Shown here piece by piece: positions 7,541 through 17,018 of a stretch of 64,000 nt of DNA. How positions within the stretch are numbered: the stretch's first letter is position 1; every line of letters begins with the position of its first letter. The notes below the pieces were generated by a model. That model was given only the letters and a program-made list of their open reading frames with translations, searched no databases and had not been told where the DNA came from. A program made the position numbers and the translations under genes. The stretch comes from Clostridium cellulovorans 743B (lineage in GTDB: Bacteria; Bacillota; Clostridia; Clostridiales; Clostridiaceae): assembly GCF_000145275.1 (NCBI RefSeq), contig NC_014393.1:3720001-3784000 (forward strand). The letters are read 5' to 3'.

Positions 7541-10045
7541 TTATGCCATTCTTCCACAACAATTTTTGTATTTCTTTCCTGATCCACATGGGCAAGGATC
7601 ATTTCTTCCAATCTTATCTTCTTCTCTTTTGATTGGACCTTGAGGCTCAGATGATTGATTTGTTGAAGTTTCAACAGCAACCTTTTCTCTTTCTTCAGGA
7701 GCTCTTTGAACTTGAATGTGGAACAAGTATTTAGTAGTCTCTTCTTTGATTGCGTAAATCATCTCATCAAACATTGCACTACCTTCAAATTGATATGCTT
7801 GAGTAGGATCTTGTTGCTTATAAGCACGAAGACCTATATATTGTTTTAAGTGATCCATGCTATCAATATGATCCATCCATTTTGTATCTACGACTTTTAG
7901 CAGAATAACTCTTTCTATTTCTCTCATTTGTTCACCAAATTCTGCTTCTTTTATATCATAGTATCTTGCAAGAGCAACTTTAAGCTTATCTTTAAGTTCT
8001 TCATCGTTAAGTTCATTTATATCCTCAACCTCGATAACTCCTTGTGGAAGATATAAATCATGAATAACAGCTAAAAGCTTCGCTATATCAGCATCTCTAT
8101 CGTCAGATGCAGTTCCAAGATGTGCTTCAACTTGAGCATCAACAACTTCATTAACCATTTCCAAAATGTGTTCTTTAATATTTTCACCTTCAAGAACTCT
8201 TGATCTTTCTTCATAGATAATCTCTCTTTGAAGATTCATTACATCATCATATTTGATAAGTGATTTTCTTACGTCAAAGTTATTTCCTTCAACCTTCTTT
8301 TGTGCACTTTCTATAGCTTTAGAAACCATCTTGCTTTCTATTGCTTCATCATCTTCAAGTCCTAATGTTTCAACCATAGATTTAATTCTGTCAGAACCGA
8401 AAATTCTCATTAAATCATCTTCTAAAGATACATAGAATCTTGATTCACCAGCATCACCTTGACGACCAGCACGACCTCTTAACTGGTTATCTATTCTTCT
8501 AGATTCATGTCTTTCAGTACCTATAATTTTTAGGCCACCTAAATCTAAAATACCATCTCCAAGTTTAATGTCAGTACCTCTACCAGCCATGTTTGTAGCA
8601 ATTGTTACCATTCCACGTTCTCCAGCATGTGAAATGATTTCTGCTTCTTTTTCATGATATTTAGCATTAAGTACCTGATGTGGAACACCTTTCTTTCTAA
8701 GTAAAGAAGATAATAATTCTGATTTTTCAATACTTACAGTACCAACAAGCATTGGTTGACCTTTTTTATATGTTTCTTCAATTTCGTTTACTACTGCAAG
8801 GAATTTGCCCATCTCTGTCTTATATACTAAATCTGGTTGATCTATTCTTTGTACTGGTCTATTTGTTGGAATTAATACAACATCAAGACCGTAAATTTCT
8901 CTGAATTCGATTTCTTCTGTTTGAGCCGTTCCTGTCATACCAGAAAGTTTGGTGTACATTCTGAAGTAATTTTGGTAAGTAATAGTAGCTAACGTTTTGG
9001 ATTCTTTTTGAACCTTAACGCCTTCTTTAGCTTCAATAGCTTGATGAAGTCCATCGCTATATCTTCTACCTTCCATAACTCTTCCTGTAAATTCGTCAAC
9101 TATCATAACTTCTTCTTCACGAACTAAGTAATCTACTCCTTCTTTCATGATATAGTTAGCTTTTAAAGCTTGAACTGTATGATGTTGAATATGCATATTT
9201 TCAGCATCAGCATAATTTTCTAAATGATAGAATTTTTCTGCCTTTTGAACGCCTTCATCAGTTAAAAGTACTGCTTTTGTCTTTTCATCTAAAGTGAAAT
9301 CCGCTTCAGTTCTTAAACTCTTTGCAAAATAATCTGCAACTTTATAGAAATCTGTAGATTTATCACCTTGACCTGAAATTATAAGCGGTGTTCTCGCTTC
9401 ATCTATTAAAATTGAGTCAACTTCGTCGACAATAGCATAATTTAGACCTCTTTGCACTCTTTCTTCCTTATAAACCACCATATTATCTCTTAGGTAGTCA
9501 AAGCCTAATTCACTATTAGTTCCATAAGTTATATCACAATTATAAGCTTCTCTTCTCTCATCGTTATTTAAATTGTGTAAAATAACCCCAGTTCTTAAGC
9601 CTAAAAACTCGAAAACTTGACCCATCTCATCTTTATCTCTTTTTGCTAGGTAATCATTAACAGTAACTATATGTACCCCTTTACCTGCTAACGCATTTAA
9701 GTATGCTGGTAATGTAGCTACAAGCGTTTTACCTTCACCTGTTTTCATTTCTGATATTCTGCCTTGGTGAAGAACAATTCCACCAATGAGCTGAACTTTA
9801 TACGGCTTAAGACCTATTGCTCTATATGCACCTTCTCTACAAACAGCAAAAGCTTCTACCAGTATATCATCTAAGGTTTCACCCTTTGAAAGTCTTTCCT
9901 TAAATTCTTCAGTTTTATTTCTTAACTCCTCGTCGCTAAGACTCCCCATCTGAGACTCTAAAGCCATGATTTTATCTGCAACAGGAATTATTCTTTTGAC
10001 TTCTCTGTCGCTATAAGTTCCGAAAATTTTGCTCATTAATCCCAT
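7541..10045 (-). CDS. secA: SecA, preprotein translocase ATPase
   Basis: SecA drives unfolded preproteins through SecYEG. The 834-residue protein has Walker A KTGEGKT at residues 101-107, Walker B and DEAD-like motif DEVDSILIDEAR near 207-218, the second RecA-like domain with TNMAGRGTDI and RGRAGRQGD, the helical scaffold, and the C-terminal zinc motif NDPCPCGSGKKYKNCC, which binds phospholipid or SecB-type partners. The start ATG follows GGTGAGGA. Length is typical for the major SecA. It lies just downstream of hpf, as in other clostridia. Confidence 0.97.
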   Translation of the reverse strand: MGLMSKIFGTYSDREVKRIIPVADKIMALESQMGSLSDEELRNKTEEFKERLSKGETLDDILVEAFAVCREGAYRAIGLKPYKVQLIGGIVLHQGRISEMKTGEGKTLVATLPAYLNALAGKGVHIVTVNDYLAKRDKDEMGQVFEFLGLRTGVILHNLNNDERREAYNCDITYGTNSELGFDYLRDNMVVYKEERVQRGLNYAIVDEVDSILIDEARTPLIISGQGDKSTDFYKVADYFAKSLRTEADFTLDEKTKAVLLTDEGVQKAEKFYHLENYADAENMHIQHHTVQALKANYIMKEGVDYLVREEEVMIVDEFTGRVMEGRRYSDGLHQAIEAKEGVKVQKESKTLATITYQNYFRMYTKLSGMTGTAQTEEIEFREIYGLDVVLIPTNRPVQRIDQPDLVYKTEMGKFLAVVNEIEETYKKGQPMLVGTVSIEKSELLSSLLRKKGVPHQVLNAKYHEKEAEIISHAGERGMVTIATNMAGRGTDIKLGDGILDLGGLKIIGTERHESRRIDNQLRGRAGRQGDAGESRFYVSLEDDLMRIFGSDRIKSMVETLGLEDDEAIESKMVSKAIESAQKKVEGNNFDVRKSLIKYDDVMNLQREIIYEERSRVLEGENIKEHILEMVNEVVDAQVEAHLGTASDDRDADIAKLLAVIHDLYLPQGVIEVEDINELNDEELKDKLKVALARYYDIKEAEFGEQMREIERVILLKVVDTKWMDHIDSMDHLKQYIGLRAYKQQDPTQAYQFEGSAMFDEMIYAIKEETTKYLFHIQVQRAPEEREKVAVETSTNQSSEPQGPIKREEDKIGRNDPCPCGSGKKYKNCCGRMA

Positions 10046-10164
10046 TTATAAATCCTCACCAATCTTTAATTTTAGTTTATAGATTAAATTATAACACTTT
10101 ACTAACTTGTATTTCAATTAATATGATTTTTTTTTAATAATTTATTATAATTTGTTAAAAAACA

Positions 10165-10196
10165 AAAAAATAGGCAACTTATAGTCACCTATTTTT
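10165..10196 (-). terminator. Terminator after hpf
   Basis: On the minus strand AAAAATAGG and CCTATTTTT form a stem around a 14-base partly paired loop, followed by a run of T. It separates hpf from secA. Confidence 0.8.
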
Positions 10197-10232
10197 CTAT
10201 ATTCTTATTATTTTCATTTCTTTAATTTATTA

Positions 10233-10775
10233 TTAGTCAAATTCTGGTTCAATTAAACCAAAATTCCCATCTTTTCTTTTATATACAACATTCACTTCAC
10301 TTGTTTCGTCATCCATAAATACGAAGAAATTATGTCCTAGAAGCTCCATTTGTAAAACTGCTTCCTCAGCGTTCATAGGTTTGATTGCAAATCTCTTTGT
10401 TTTAACTATCTTGCTTTCTTCCTCTACTTCAGTAGCTGCTAGTTCCCCCTTTGATAATGCATCATAAAATCTTAGAGAATCAGCATATTTTTGTTTTGAA
10501 AGCTTAGTCTTATTTTTTCTCATTTGCCCTTCTAATTTATCAATAACTAGGTCAATTGAAGCATACATGCTTTCCGTAGCTTCTTCACCTCTTAAAATAA
10601 CATTTTTAAGTGGGATAGTAACTTCTATCACCTGTAATTTTCTTTCAACACTTAATGTTACATGAGCTGTATAATCCTTTTCTAGATACTTGTCCAACTT
10701 TGACAGTTTCTTTTCAACTGCTTCTTTTAAAGCTGGAGTTACCTCGATGTTTTTACCTGTTATTTTTGTTTTCAT
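10233..10775 (-). CDS. hpf: Long-form hibernation promoting factor (HPF/RaiA family)
   Basis: The 180-residue length marks the long form found in Firmicutes. Residues 1-100 form the ribosome-binding domain (MKTKITGKNIEVTPALKEAV...), a linker rich in charged residues follows, and residues 125-180 are the dimerization domain (KRFAIKPMNAEEAVLQMELLGH). Long HPF alone makes 100S ribosome dimers in stationary phase or sporulation and protects idle ribosomes. GAAGGAG precedes the ATG. Upstream lie the raiA RNA and comF; the RNA family takes its name from this gene, but it is a separate transcript here. Confidence 0.96.
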   Translation of the reverse strand: MKTKITGKNIEVTPALKEAVEKKLSKLDKYLEKDYTAHVTLSVERKLQVIEVTIPLKNVILRGEEATESMYASIDLVIDKLEGQMRKNKTKLSKQKYADSLRFYDALSKGELAATEVEEESKIVKTKRFAIKPMNAEEAVLQMELLGHNFFVFMDDETSEVNVVYKRKDGNFGLIEPEFD

Positions 10776-11264
10776 AATATCAGCTCCTTCATAATTCTGT
10801 TTCTTCTTTTTTATTATTATATTTAAGTTATGATTTAATTTTAACCTGGAGCATTGATTATTTCAAATCAAGTTTTCTTTATTTTCTGAATATTTTATCT
10901 ATTTAGCTTGTCCTATCTGCATAAAGCTAACTCGTTTTTAATACTATGAACGTTTACAAAAAACTACGTAAATGATATACTTACATCATACGGACATTTT
11001 TAGAATTACTTTATATGAGAGAATAGGGTACTAGCAGAAGATTATGAAATATATTTTTACATACTTCTCTGCTGGTATCCTTTATATTTTATGCCTCTAA
11101 GTTTAGGATATGCCCCCTAACCTAATACATATTTCCTTATGTTTATACTCCCTTATATAAATTCCAATATTGAAAATTCATCAGAACTCTATAGCAATAT
11201 TGAGAAATCAATATAACCTGTGAAAATTCTTTATCGCAACTTATATCTTATATATTTTGTAAAA
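10776..11264. other. Gap between hpf and raiA RNA
   Basis: No gene is seen in these 489 bases. They hold the hpf leader and a long hairpin at 11025-11080. A possible hpf promoter on the minus strand, TTGAAA then 17 bases then TAAAAT, lies about 70-100 bases upstream of the start, but it is weak. Confidence 0.5.
11025..11080. other. Long imperfect hairpin between hpf and the raiA RNA
   Basis: GGTACTAGCAGAAG (from 11027) pairs with CTTCTCTGCTGGTATCC (11064-11080) with small bulges, and TATG/CATA pairs extend the stem inward. It is followed by TTTATATTTT on the plus strand. It may be a plus-strand terminator, or a cis element in the hpf leader if read on the minus strand. Confidence 0.45.
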
Positions 11265-11516
11265 TAAAAAAACAGCCTTACTAAGCTGCTTTAATTCTCA
11301 AAATATATTAAGTTAGCTGACCTGGTCTTTGACCCCACACTCGCCTGCTGGAGTTTTTGCTACCCGGATTATCCTCTCACTACTAACCCTCTCGTATACA
11401 TTACGGCAGGACTTACTTCTAAGCCGCACCATGCTCATTAAATCTTTGTTTAACTTACGTGGATCGTTTCGCCTGCGACTGGCATCGACTTTCAACCACA
11501 GACCTAACTCAACATA
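11265..11516 (-). ncRNA. raiA RNA: raiA-motif structured noncoding RNA
   Basis: The 213-nt body runs from about 11516 down to 11304 and is GC-rich for this genome. The ends pair: TATGTTGAGTTAG (11504-11516 as read on the minus strand) with CTAACTTAATATA (11304-11316), 13 pairs including two G-U. Inside are GGTCTGTGGTTGAAAG, GAGAGGGTTAGTAGTGAGAG and GGTAGCAAAAACTCC segments that look like conserved RNA, not protein. A consensus promoter sits just upstream in the comF end, and a terminator (11271-11290 plus a T run on the minus strand) closes it. Position between comF and hpf is the defining context of the raiA motif, a large RNA of Firmicutes linked to sporulation and aggregation in Clostridium acetobutylicum. 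I assign it from position and structure, not a covariance search. Confidence 0.85.
11271..11290 (-). terminator. Terminator of the raiA RNA
   Basis: Minus strand AGCAGC (11285-11290) pairs with GCTGTT (11271-11276) and is followed by seven T (plus-strand A run 11265-11271). Confidence 0.75.
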
Positions 11517-11519
11517 TTA

Positions 11520-11547
11520 ATTATATATGACTTTTACAAAGTGTCAA
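11520..11547 (-). promoter_or_regulatory. Consensus promoter of the raiA RNA
   Basis: TTGACA (11542-11547) and TATAAT (11520-11525) on the minus strand are 16 bases apart. The -10 box touches the comF stop codon, and transcription would start at the 5' arm of the closing helix. Two perfect hexamers suggest a highly expressed RNA. Confidence 0.88.
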
Positions 11548-12198
11548 TAGCTTAATTTTTTTAGCGCCTGCACTTTTTAACTGCTGATAACAGCAATATG
11601 AGGTTGCACCAGTGGTTACAACATCATCAACTATTAAAATATTTTTATTAGCTATACTATCTTTATACTTTTCATTTATCTCGAAAGCCCCTTGAAGGTT
11701 GCTCCATCTATTCATTCCATCAAGCCCAATCTGGTCCTTTACTCCTTTAACTTTTACAATCAACTCCATAACTTTTACCTTTTTATTTTCACCTAAAATT
11801 CTTGCAAGAATTTCGCCTTGGTTAAAGCCTCTTTTTAAATAATCAGTTTTGTACATAGGAACAAAAGTTATGATATCATAAATTTCTTCATATCTTTCAT
11901 AATATTTATAAAGTAAATAGCCTAGAGTTTCCCCTGAAGAAAAATCTTTCTTATATTTAAAGTTAAGAATTAACTCCTTCATAGCATAGCTATAATAGCT
12001 TACACTTCTACATTCTAATTCTTCTTTAATAAAAAACTCATCTTTACAAATCGGGATTTTATTTACACACTCCTGGCACAAACTTATACCTTCAACAGCT
12101 TCATTATCACAAATAATACAACTTAGCTTTGAAGGATATATCACATATAATACCGAATTCAATATATATTTTATAAATGAAGTAAGCCTAAATTCCAT
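11521..12198 (-). CDS. comF: ComF family phosphoribosyltransferase-like protein
   Basis: The 225-residue protein has an N-terminal four-cysteine zinc site (CIICDNEAVEGISLCQEC, residues 26-43) and a C-terminal phosphoribosyltransferase fold with the PRPP-loop motif ILIVDDVVTTGAT. ComF (ComFC) proteins act in DNA uptake and single-strand handling with the ComFA helicase in Bacillus. The start overlaps the upstream gene by 28 bases, so the two are translationally coupled. The upstream gene looks like a decayed ComFA, which makes a conserved competence-related pair likely. Confidence 0.92.
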   Translation of the reverse strand: MEFRLTSFIKYILNSVLYVIYPSKLSCIICDNEAVEGISLCQECVNKIPICKDEFFIKEELECRSVSYYSYAMKELILNFKYKKDFSSGETLGYLLYKYYERYEEIYDIITFVPMYKTDYLKRGFNQGEILARILGENKKVKVMELIVKVKGVKDQIGLDGMNRWSNLQGAFEINEKYKDSIANKNILIVDDVVTTGATSYCCYQQLKSAGAKKIKLLTLCKSHI

Positions 12199-13166
12199 GC
12201 ATCCTTATTAAAATTACGAGTTATTTCCTTTGTCTCCTCTATAGCATCAGTATTTCGATTAACTAAAAAAACAACTTCGCTATTCCTTTCTCTATCAATA
12301 CTACTTACTTTTCCACAAAAGAATAAAAGCTTTTTAGAATCATATATGATTCCTGCACAATTATGAACCAATATATCCATAGGATATATATCATAATTTA
12401 AAACATCCATATTCTCTGTAACGATTATCTTTTTTTTCACATTAGGAAACTCTAAAAAATCTCTATTATCTTTTGAAAAAAAATAAATATTGCTAGTTAG
12501 TTTGTTTTTGATAGTTTTAAGATAGTTATAAATGTACTCCTTTGTACTTGTATCAGTAGTAAAAAGAACTACATTCCTATTCATTTCCATAGACCACTTT
12601 AAATATTCATATTCACTAAAACATATTTCTTTTTCTGTATTTATCCTAGTTAAAACTACTCTTGGCTCAACTAATGGATTATTGTCTTTATAATATGGAA
12701 TATATACACTTTCCTTTGTATTAAATATTTCCTTCGTCGAAAAAGCTATAAGTTTTTTATCTTTATTTATATATCTATTCAACAAAGTTAATATTTCTTT
12801 ACCTGAATAAGGTGAATAACAAGAAACATCGTCATATATTATTAAATCAAAGTTATTTTCTAAATTACTAGCCCCTACATAGCTAGTAAATACAATTGAC
12901 GCCTTTAAACTCTTAGAATCACTGCTGAAGTCAAAATAAGAATATCCTCTAAAGTCAGTATTATCCTTTATAAATTTCATCATAGCAATTTTATATTTAT
13001 TCTCTTCAGTAATATAAAGTACGCTTTTATTATTCTCAATAAATGTGAATATAATATTAGAAAACAAATCACAACTATTATATGGTACTGTTATGACATT
13101 TAACAAATTTTCTTTTCCATTTCCAAAAGCTGAGATTTTCTCGCTAAAGGATCTCCATTTCATCAT
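12171..13166 (-). CDS. ComFA-like helicase relative without a Walker A motif
   Basis: The 331-residue product is not clearly assignable. It lies between recD2 and comF, where some Firmicutes have comFA. The segment FDLIIYDDVSCYSPYSGKEIL (with DD) resembles a helicase Walker B motif, and the C-terminal stretch with ILVHNCAGIIYD, GKVSSIDRERNSEVVFLVN resembles helicase motif VI surroundings. Where a P-loop should be, residues 24-34 read VITVPYNSCDL, without GKT. So it may be an ATPase-dead structural partner of ComF. ATG 13166 is chosen because it follows the recD2 stop by 1 base and GGGGTGAG lies before it; the frame open to 13235 has no site. Confidence 0.6.
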   Translation of the reverse strand: MMKWRSFSEKISAFGNGKENLLNVITVPYNSCDLFSNIIFTFIENNKSVLYITEENKYKIAMMKFIKDNTDFRGYSYFDFSSDSKSLKASIVFTSYVGASNLENNFDLIIYDDVSCYSPYSGKEILTLLNRYINKDKKLIAFSTKEIFNTKESVYIPYYKDNNPLVEPRVVLTRINTEKEICFSEYEYLKWSMEMNRNVVLFTTDTSTKEYIYNYLKTIKNKLTSNIYFFSKDNRDFLEFPNVKKKIIVTENMDVLNYDIYPMDILVHNCAGIIYDSKKLLFFCGKVSSIDRERNSEVVFLVNRNTDAIEETKEITRNFNKDAWNLGLLHL

Positions 13167-13167
13167 C

Positions 13168-15390
13168 TCACCCCAATATATCTGTAATCCTATAACATAA
13201 GCCAGAATATCTTTCAACACTATTAGTATTTTCAACCATAAAGTTCAAGGCTTTTTTATTTCCCACTAAAACTACCATTTCCTTCGCTCTAGTTACACCA
13301 GTATACAAAAGATTTCTATTCATAAGCATGGGTGCTCCCATAAACATTGGCATAATTACTACTGGGAATTCACTACCTTGACTTTTATGGATAGTCATAG
13401 CATATGCAAGTTCCAGTTCATCAAAATAGCAATCTTCATATTTTACTAATCTTTCATCATCAAAAATTATATGCAATCTATTATTTTCTTCATCAATATC
13501 GTCAATATATCCTATATCACCATTAAAAATCCCCATTCCATCATATTCACCATTTCCAGATATTCTTTCCCATTTTATTTGATAATTATTCTTAGTCTGC
13601 ATAACTTTATCACCAATTCTAAAAACAGTGTTTCTAAATTCAATTTCTTTCTTTATACTGCTATAAGGATTTAAGATTTCCTGTAATTGTCCATTGAGAG
13701 TTTCAACACCAAGAACGCCTCGCCTCATTGGGGTTAAAATTTGAATATGCTTTATATTATCCCACTTTTTATTGAAAGAAGGTAACCTTTTATATATTAA
13801 CCCTTTTATTTCTTCAAGTATATCATTTGGCGATTCCTTTGTTATGAAGAAGAAATCCTTATCCTTTGAATTCAACACTGGAATTTTCCCATTATTTATC
13901 ATGTGAGCATTTACAATTATCATACTCTCTTTACTTTGTCTAAATATTTCTTTTAATCTAACTACCTTTACAGCATTACTATCTATAATATCTCTAAGGA
14001 CATTACCTGGTCCTACTGATGGAAGTTGGTCTACATCTCCAACAATAATAATTCTTGTTCCTAATTCCACAGCCTTTAGTAAATTGCTCATTAACATAAT
14101 ATCTATCATCGATGCTTCATCTACAATTAACACATCACACTTTAATGGAGATTCTTCATTTCTAATAAATTCTGAATTTCCCTCATCTTCACTAAACCCT
14201 AATTCTAACAATCTATGAATGGTTTTAGCTTCTCTCCCTGTAGATTCTGTCATTCTCTTTGCAGCTCTTCCAGTAGGTGCTGCCATAGAAATCTTTAATG
14301 AGTGCTTCTCAAAAATACTGTTTATACAATTTATTATCGTGGTTTTGCCAGTCCCTGGTCCTCCTGTAATTACTTCAATTCCATTTTCTATAGCACCTCT
14401 CACAGCCTCTTTCTGCGATTCTGCAAATACTATATTATTTTTTTCTTCAAACTCTTTTATCTCTACATCTATATCTATTTTAAGTTCATCATAAGACGAT
14501 GTTGCTAAAGTCAAAAGTTTTGAGGTTACTGAAAGTTCACTATAATAATAAGGAAGATCAAACACGCACAATTCTTGATTAAATTCCTCAACTTTTAGCT
14601 TTAAATCTAAGATACATTCCTGTAGATTTTTTTCTATTTCAAGGGCATCAACACTTAATATATCTTTTCCCTCACTTATCAATTTATGAAGAGGCATGTA
14701 TGTGTTGCCAAGCAAAGAAAAATGTTTTACTAAATATATTATGCCACTCTGAATTCTGTAAGGTGAATTAAGTTCAATGCCTAGACTCCTAGCTATTTTA
14801 TCTGCTGTTCTAAACCCTATTCCACTTATCTCCTCTGTCAATATGTAAGGATTATTTTTCACCATTTCTATAGCTGCATTGCCAAATCTTTTATAAATCT
14901 TATTGCATTGAGTTGGGGTGACTCCATAAGTTTGAAGAAACACCATTATAGCTCTTATATCTCTTTGAGTAGCAAAAGACTCAGCTATGACCTTGATTTT
15001 CTTTGCGCCTATTCCTTCAATTTCTTTAAGCCGTTCAATATCTTCTTCCATAATTCTCAAAGCATCATTTCCAAAATGCTGAACTATTTTTCTCGCTGTC
15101 ACTGGTCCTATTCCTTGAACTACTCCTGAAGAAAGATATCGTTCAATACCAATAACAGAATCCGGTAATACCTCTTCACATTCCTCAACCTTAAACTGCT
15201 GTCCAAATTTCTTATGATTAATCCATTGACCTTTAAGCTTTAAGGTTTGACCTTCTACTATATAAGGTATAACCCCTACAATCGTAGCTTTATTATCGTC
15301 ATATTTAATTGTTGCAACTACATATCCATTATCTTCATTTTGAAAGACAATAGCTTCAACAGTACCTTGAATTTCTATCATTTCACTCAC
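13168..15390 (-). CDS. recD2: RecD2-type ATP-dependent DNA helicase
   Basis: This 740-residue SF1B helicase has the RecD2-specific N-terminal extension with an OB-like region and helix-hairpin-helix motifs (SGVVQGIGPVTARKI, IEGIGAKKIK), Walker A GGPGTGKTTI near residue 340, Walker B DVLIVDEASMID, and the C-terminal UvrD-like motif AMTIHKSQGSEF. RecD2 unwinds DNA 5' to 3' without RecBC and helps replication fork repair. It heads a tight cluster with the helicase-like gene and comF, as in other Clostridium genomes. Confidence 0.95.
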   Translation of the reverse strand: MSEMIEIQGTVEAIVFQNEDNGYVVATIKYDDNKATIVGVIPYIVEGQTLKLKGQWINHKKFGQQFKVEECEEVLPDSVIGIERYLSSGVVQGIGPVTARKIVQHFGNDALRIMEEDIERLKEIEGIGAKKIKVIAESFATQRDIRAIMVFLQTYGVTPTQCNKIYKRFGNAAIEMVKNNPYILTEEISGIGFRTADKIARSLGIELNSPYRIQSGIIYLVKHFSLLGNTYMPLHKLISEGKDILSVDALEIEKNLQECILDLKLKVEEFNQELCVFDLPYYYSELSVTSKLLTLATSSYDELKIDIDVEIKEFEEKNNIVFAESQKEAVRGAIENGIEVITGGPGTGKTTIINCINSIFEKHSLKISMAAPTGRAAKRMTESTGREAKTIHRLLELGFSEDEGNSEFIRNEESPLKCDVLIVDEASMIDIMLMSNLLKAVELGTRIIIVGDVDQLPSVGPGNVLRDIIDSNAVKVVRLKEIFRQSKESMIIVNAHMINNGKIPVLNSKDKDFFFITKESPNDILEEIKGLIYKRLPSFNKKWDNIKHIQILTPMRRGVLGVETLNGQLQEILNPYSSIKKEIEFRNTVFRIGDKVMQTKNNYQIKWERISGNGEYDGMGIFNGDIGYIDDIDEENNRLHIIFDDERLVKYEDCYFDELELAYAMTIHKSQGSEFPVVIMPMFMGAPMLMNRNLLYTGVTRAKEMVVLVGNKKALNFMVENTNSVERYSGLCYRITDILG

Positions 15391-15754
15391 CTTAGCTCAT
15401 TTTGTCCCATATGTAACATCAAGCACCTCTCATTTAGCAGTTTGTTAATTTCCAATACTACATACAAACTTATTTATTCAAATAAGTATGCTAAGATGCA
15501 ACATATACACTCTGTTTAATAACCTGATCATATTTATAATTATACCACAACTATACTTATCTATTTAAAGAGTTCATATTTGAGCCTCTACCAATTATTT
15601 ATAGTTCCTCAAATTTAATTTTAAAATCTTTGAAGAATTCCATCTTTAACCTTCTACCCTTGATGCTTTTTACATACTCAATCTAAACTAATCTTTTTTT
15701 AATACACCATAGCTTTATTAGATGCTGATAATTCCAATTTTCCACATAAAAAAT
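15391..15754. other. Gap between recD2 and the metK terminator
   Basis: These 364 AT-rich bases hold no gene or RNA that I recognise. The recD2 promoter must lie near 15391-15500. Confidence 0.5.
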
Positions 15755-15790
15755 AAGGCTAGCAAGAGGAAATTTCCACCTTGCTAGCTT
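15755..15790 (-). terminator. Terminator after metK
   Basis: Minus strand AAGCTAGCAAG pairs with CTTGCTAGCCTT (plus 15780-15790 and 15755-15766), followed by TATTTTTTAT. Confidence 0.9.
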
Positions 15791-15806
15791 TGATTTTTTA
15801 TTTATT

Positions 15807-16982
15807 TTATAATAATGCTTTTATCTCTTCAACTTTGTTTAATTGTTCCCATGGAAGATTTAAATCTGTTCTTCCGAAATGTCCATAAGCAGCTGTTTGC
15901 TTATAAATTGGTCTTCTTAAATCTAATTGTTTTATGATAGCACCTGGTCTTAAATCAAATACTTTACCTATTATTTTAACAATTTTATCATCTGAAATTT
16001 TTCCTGTTCCAAAAGTATCAACTTCGATAGATACTGGATGTGCAACTCCAATTGCATAAGCAACTTCAATTTCTAACTTTTCTGCCACCCCTGCTGCTAC
16101 TAAATTCTTAGCAACCCATCTTGCAGCATAAGCAGCTGATCTGTCAACCTTAGTTGGATCCTTTCCAGAGAAAGCACCACCACCGTGTCTTCCATAACCA
16201 CCATAAGTATCAACTATTATCTTTCTTCCTGTAAGGCCTGTATCCCCTTGTGGCCCACCAATAACAAACTTTCCTGTTGGGTTAATGTAATACTTAGTTT
16301 GATCATCTAAAAGATTTTCTGGAACTACAGCTTTTATAACATGTTTCATTAAATCTGTTCTTATTTGCTCTTGAGTAACTTCAGGACCGTGTTGTGTTGA
16401 AATAACAATAGCATCAATTCTTACTGGTTTATTGTCTTCATACTCAACAGTAACTTGAGTTTTTCCATCTGGTCTTAAGTAATCCAAGATTCCTTCTTTT
16501 CTAACTTCTGTTAATCTTCTTGATAATCTGTGAGCCATAGCAATTGGCATAGGCATATATTCTGGAGTTTCAGTAGTAGCAAAACCAAACATCATTCCTT
16601 GATCTCCTGCTCCTACAGATTCTATTTCATCAACACTAGTTCCTCTAATTTCTAACGCTTCATCAACACCCATAGCAATGTCTGCTGATTGTTCATCTAT
16701 AGATGTAAGAACAGAACAAGTTTCACAATCAAAACCATATTTTGCTCTAGTGTATCCAATTTCTCTTACAGTTTCTCTTACAAGCTTAGGAATATCAACA
16801 TAGCATGAAGTTGTAATTTCCCCCATAACCATAACCATTCCTGTAGTAGTTGCAGTTTCACAAGCAACTCTTGCCTTAGGGTCTTTTTCTAATATAGCAT
16901 CAAGCACTGCATCGGATATCTGATCACACATTTTATCTGGATGTCCTTCAGTAACAGACTCAGAAGTAAATAATCTTCTCAT
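15807..16982 (-). CDS. metK: S-adenosylmethionine synthetase
   Basis: MetK condenses methionine and ATP to S-adenosylmethionine. The 391-residue protein has the family signatures GHPDKMCDQISDAVLD near the N-terminus (ATP site), GAGDQGMMFGFA (methionine loop) and GGGAFSGKDPTKVDRSAAY (phosphate-binding P-loop-like segment). The ATG follows GGAGG. It is monocistronic, between a terminator and a SAM-I riboswitch, so it is repressed by its own product. Confidence 0.98.
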   Translation of the reverse strand: MRRLFTSESVTEGHPDKMCDQISDAVLDAILEKDPKARVACETATTTGMVMVMGEITTSCYVDIPKLVRETVREIGYTRAKYGFDCETCSVLTSIDEQSADIAMGVDEALEIRGTSVDEIESVGAGDQGMMFGFATTETPEYMPMPIAMAHRLSRRLTEVRKEGILDYLRPDGKTQVTVEYEDNKPVRIDAIVISTQHGPEVTQEQIRTDLMKHVIKAVVPENLLDDQTKYYINPTGKFVIGGPQGDTGLTGRKIIVDTYGGYGRHGGGAFSGKDPTKVDRSAAYAARWVAKNLVAAGVAEKLEIEVAYAIGVAHPVSIEVDTFGTGKISDDKIVKIIGKVFDLRPGAIIKQLDLRRPIYKQTAAYGHFGRTDLNLPWEQLNKVEEIKALL

Positions 16983-17018
16983 AGTATAACCTCCTAATTT
17001 TTAATCTATATAATATAT

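Noticed and set aside
11313..11520. ORFs of 60 and 63 codons on both strands
   Set aside because: They lie inside the paired raiA RNA; neither has a ribosome binding site, and the conserved structure explains the open frames.
13168..13235. Upstream start for the helicase-like gene
   Set aside because: It would overlap recD2 by 68 bases without a ribosome site; ATG 13166 has one.
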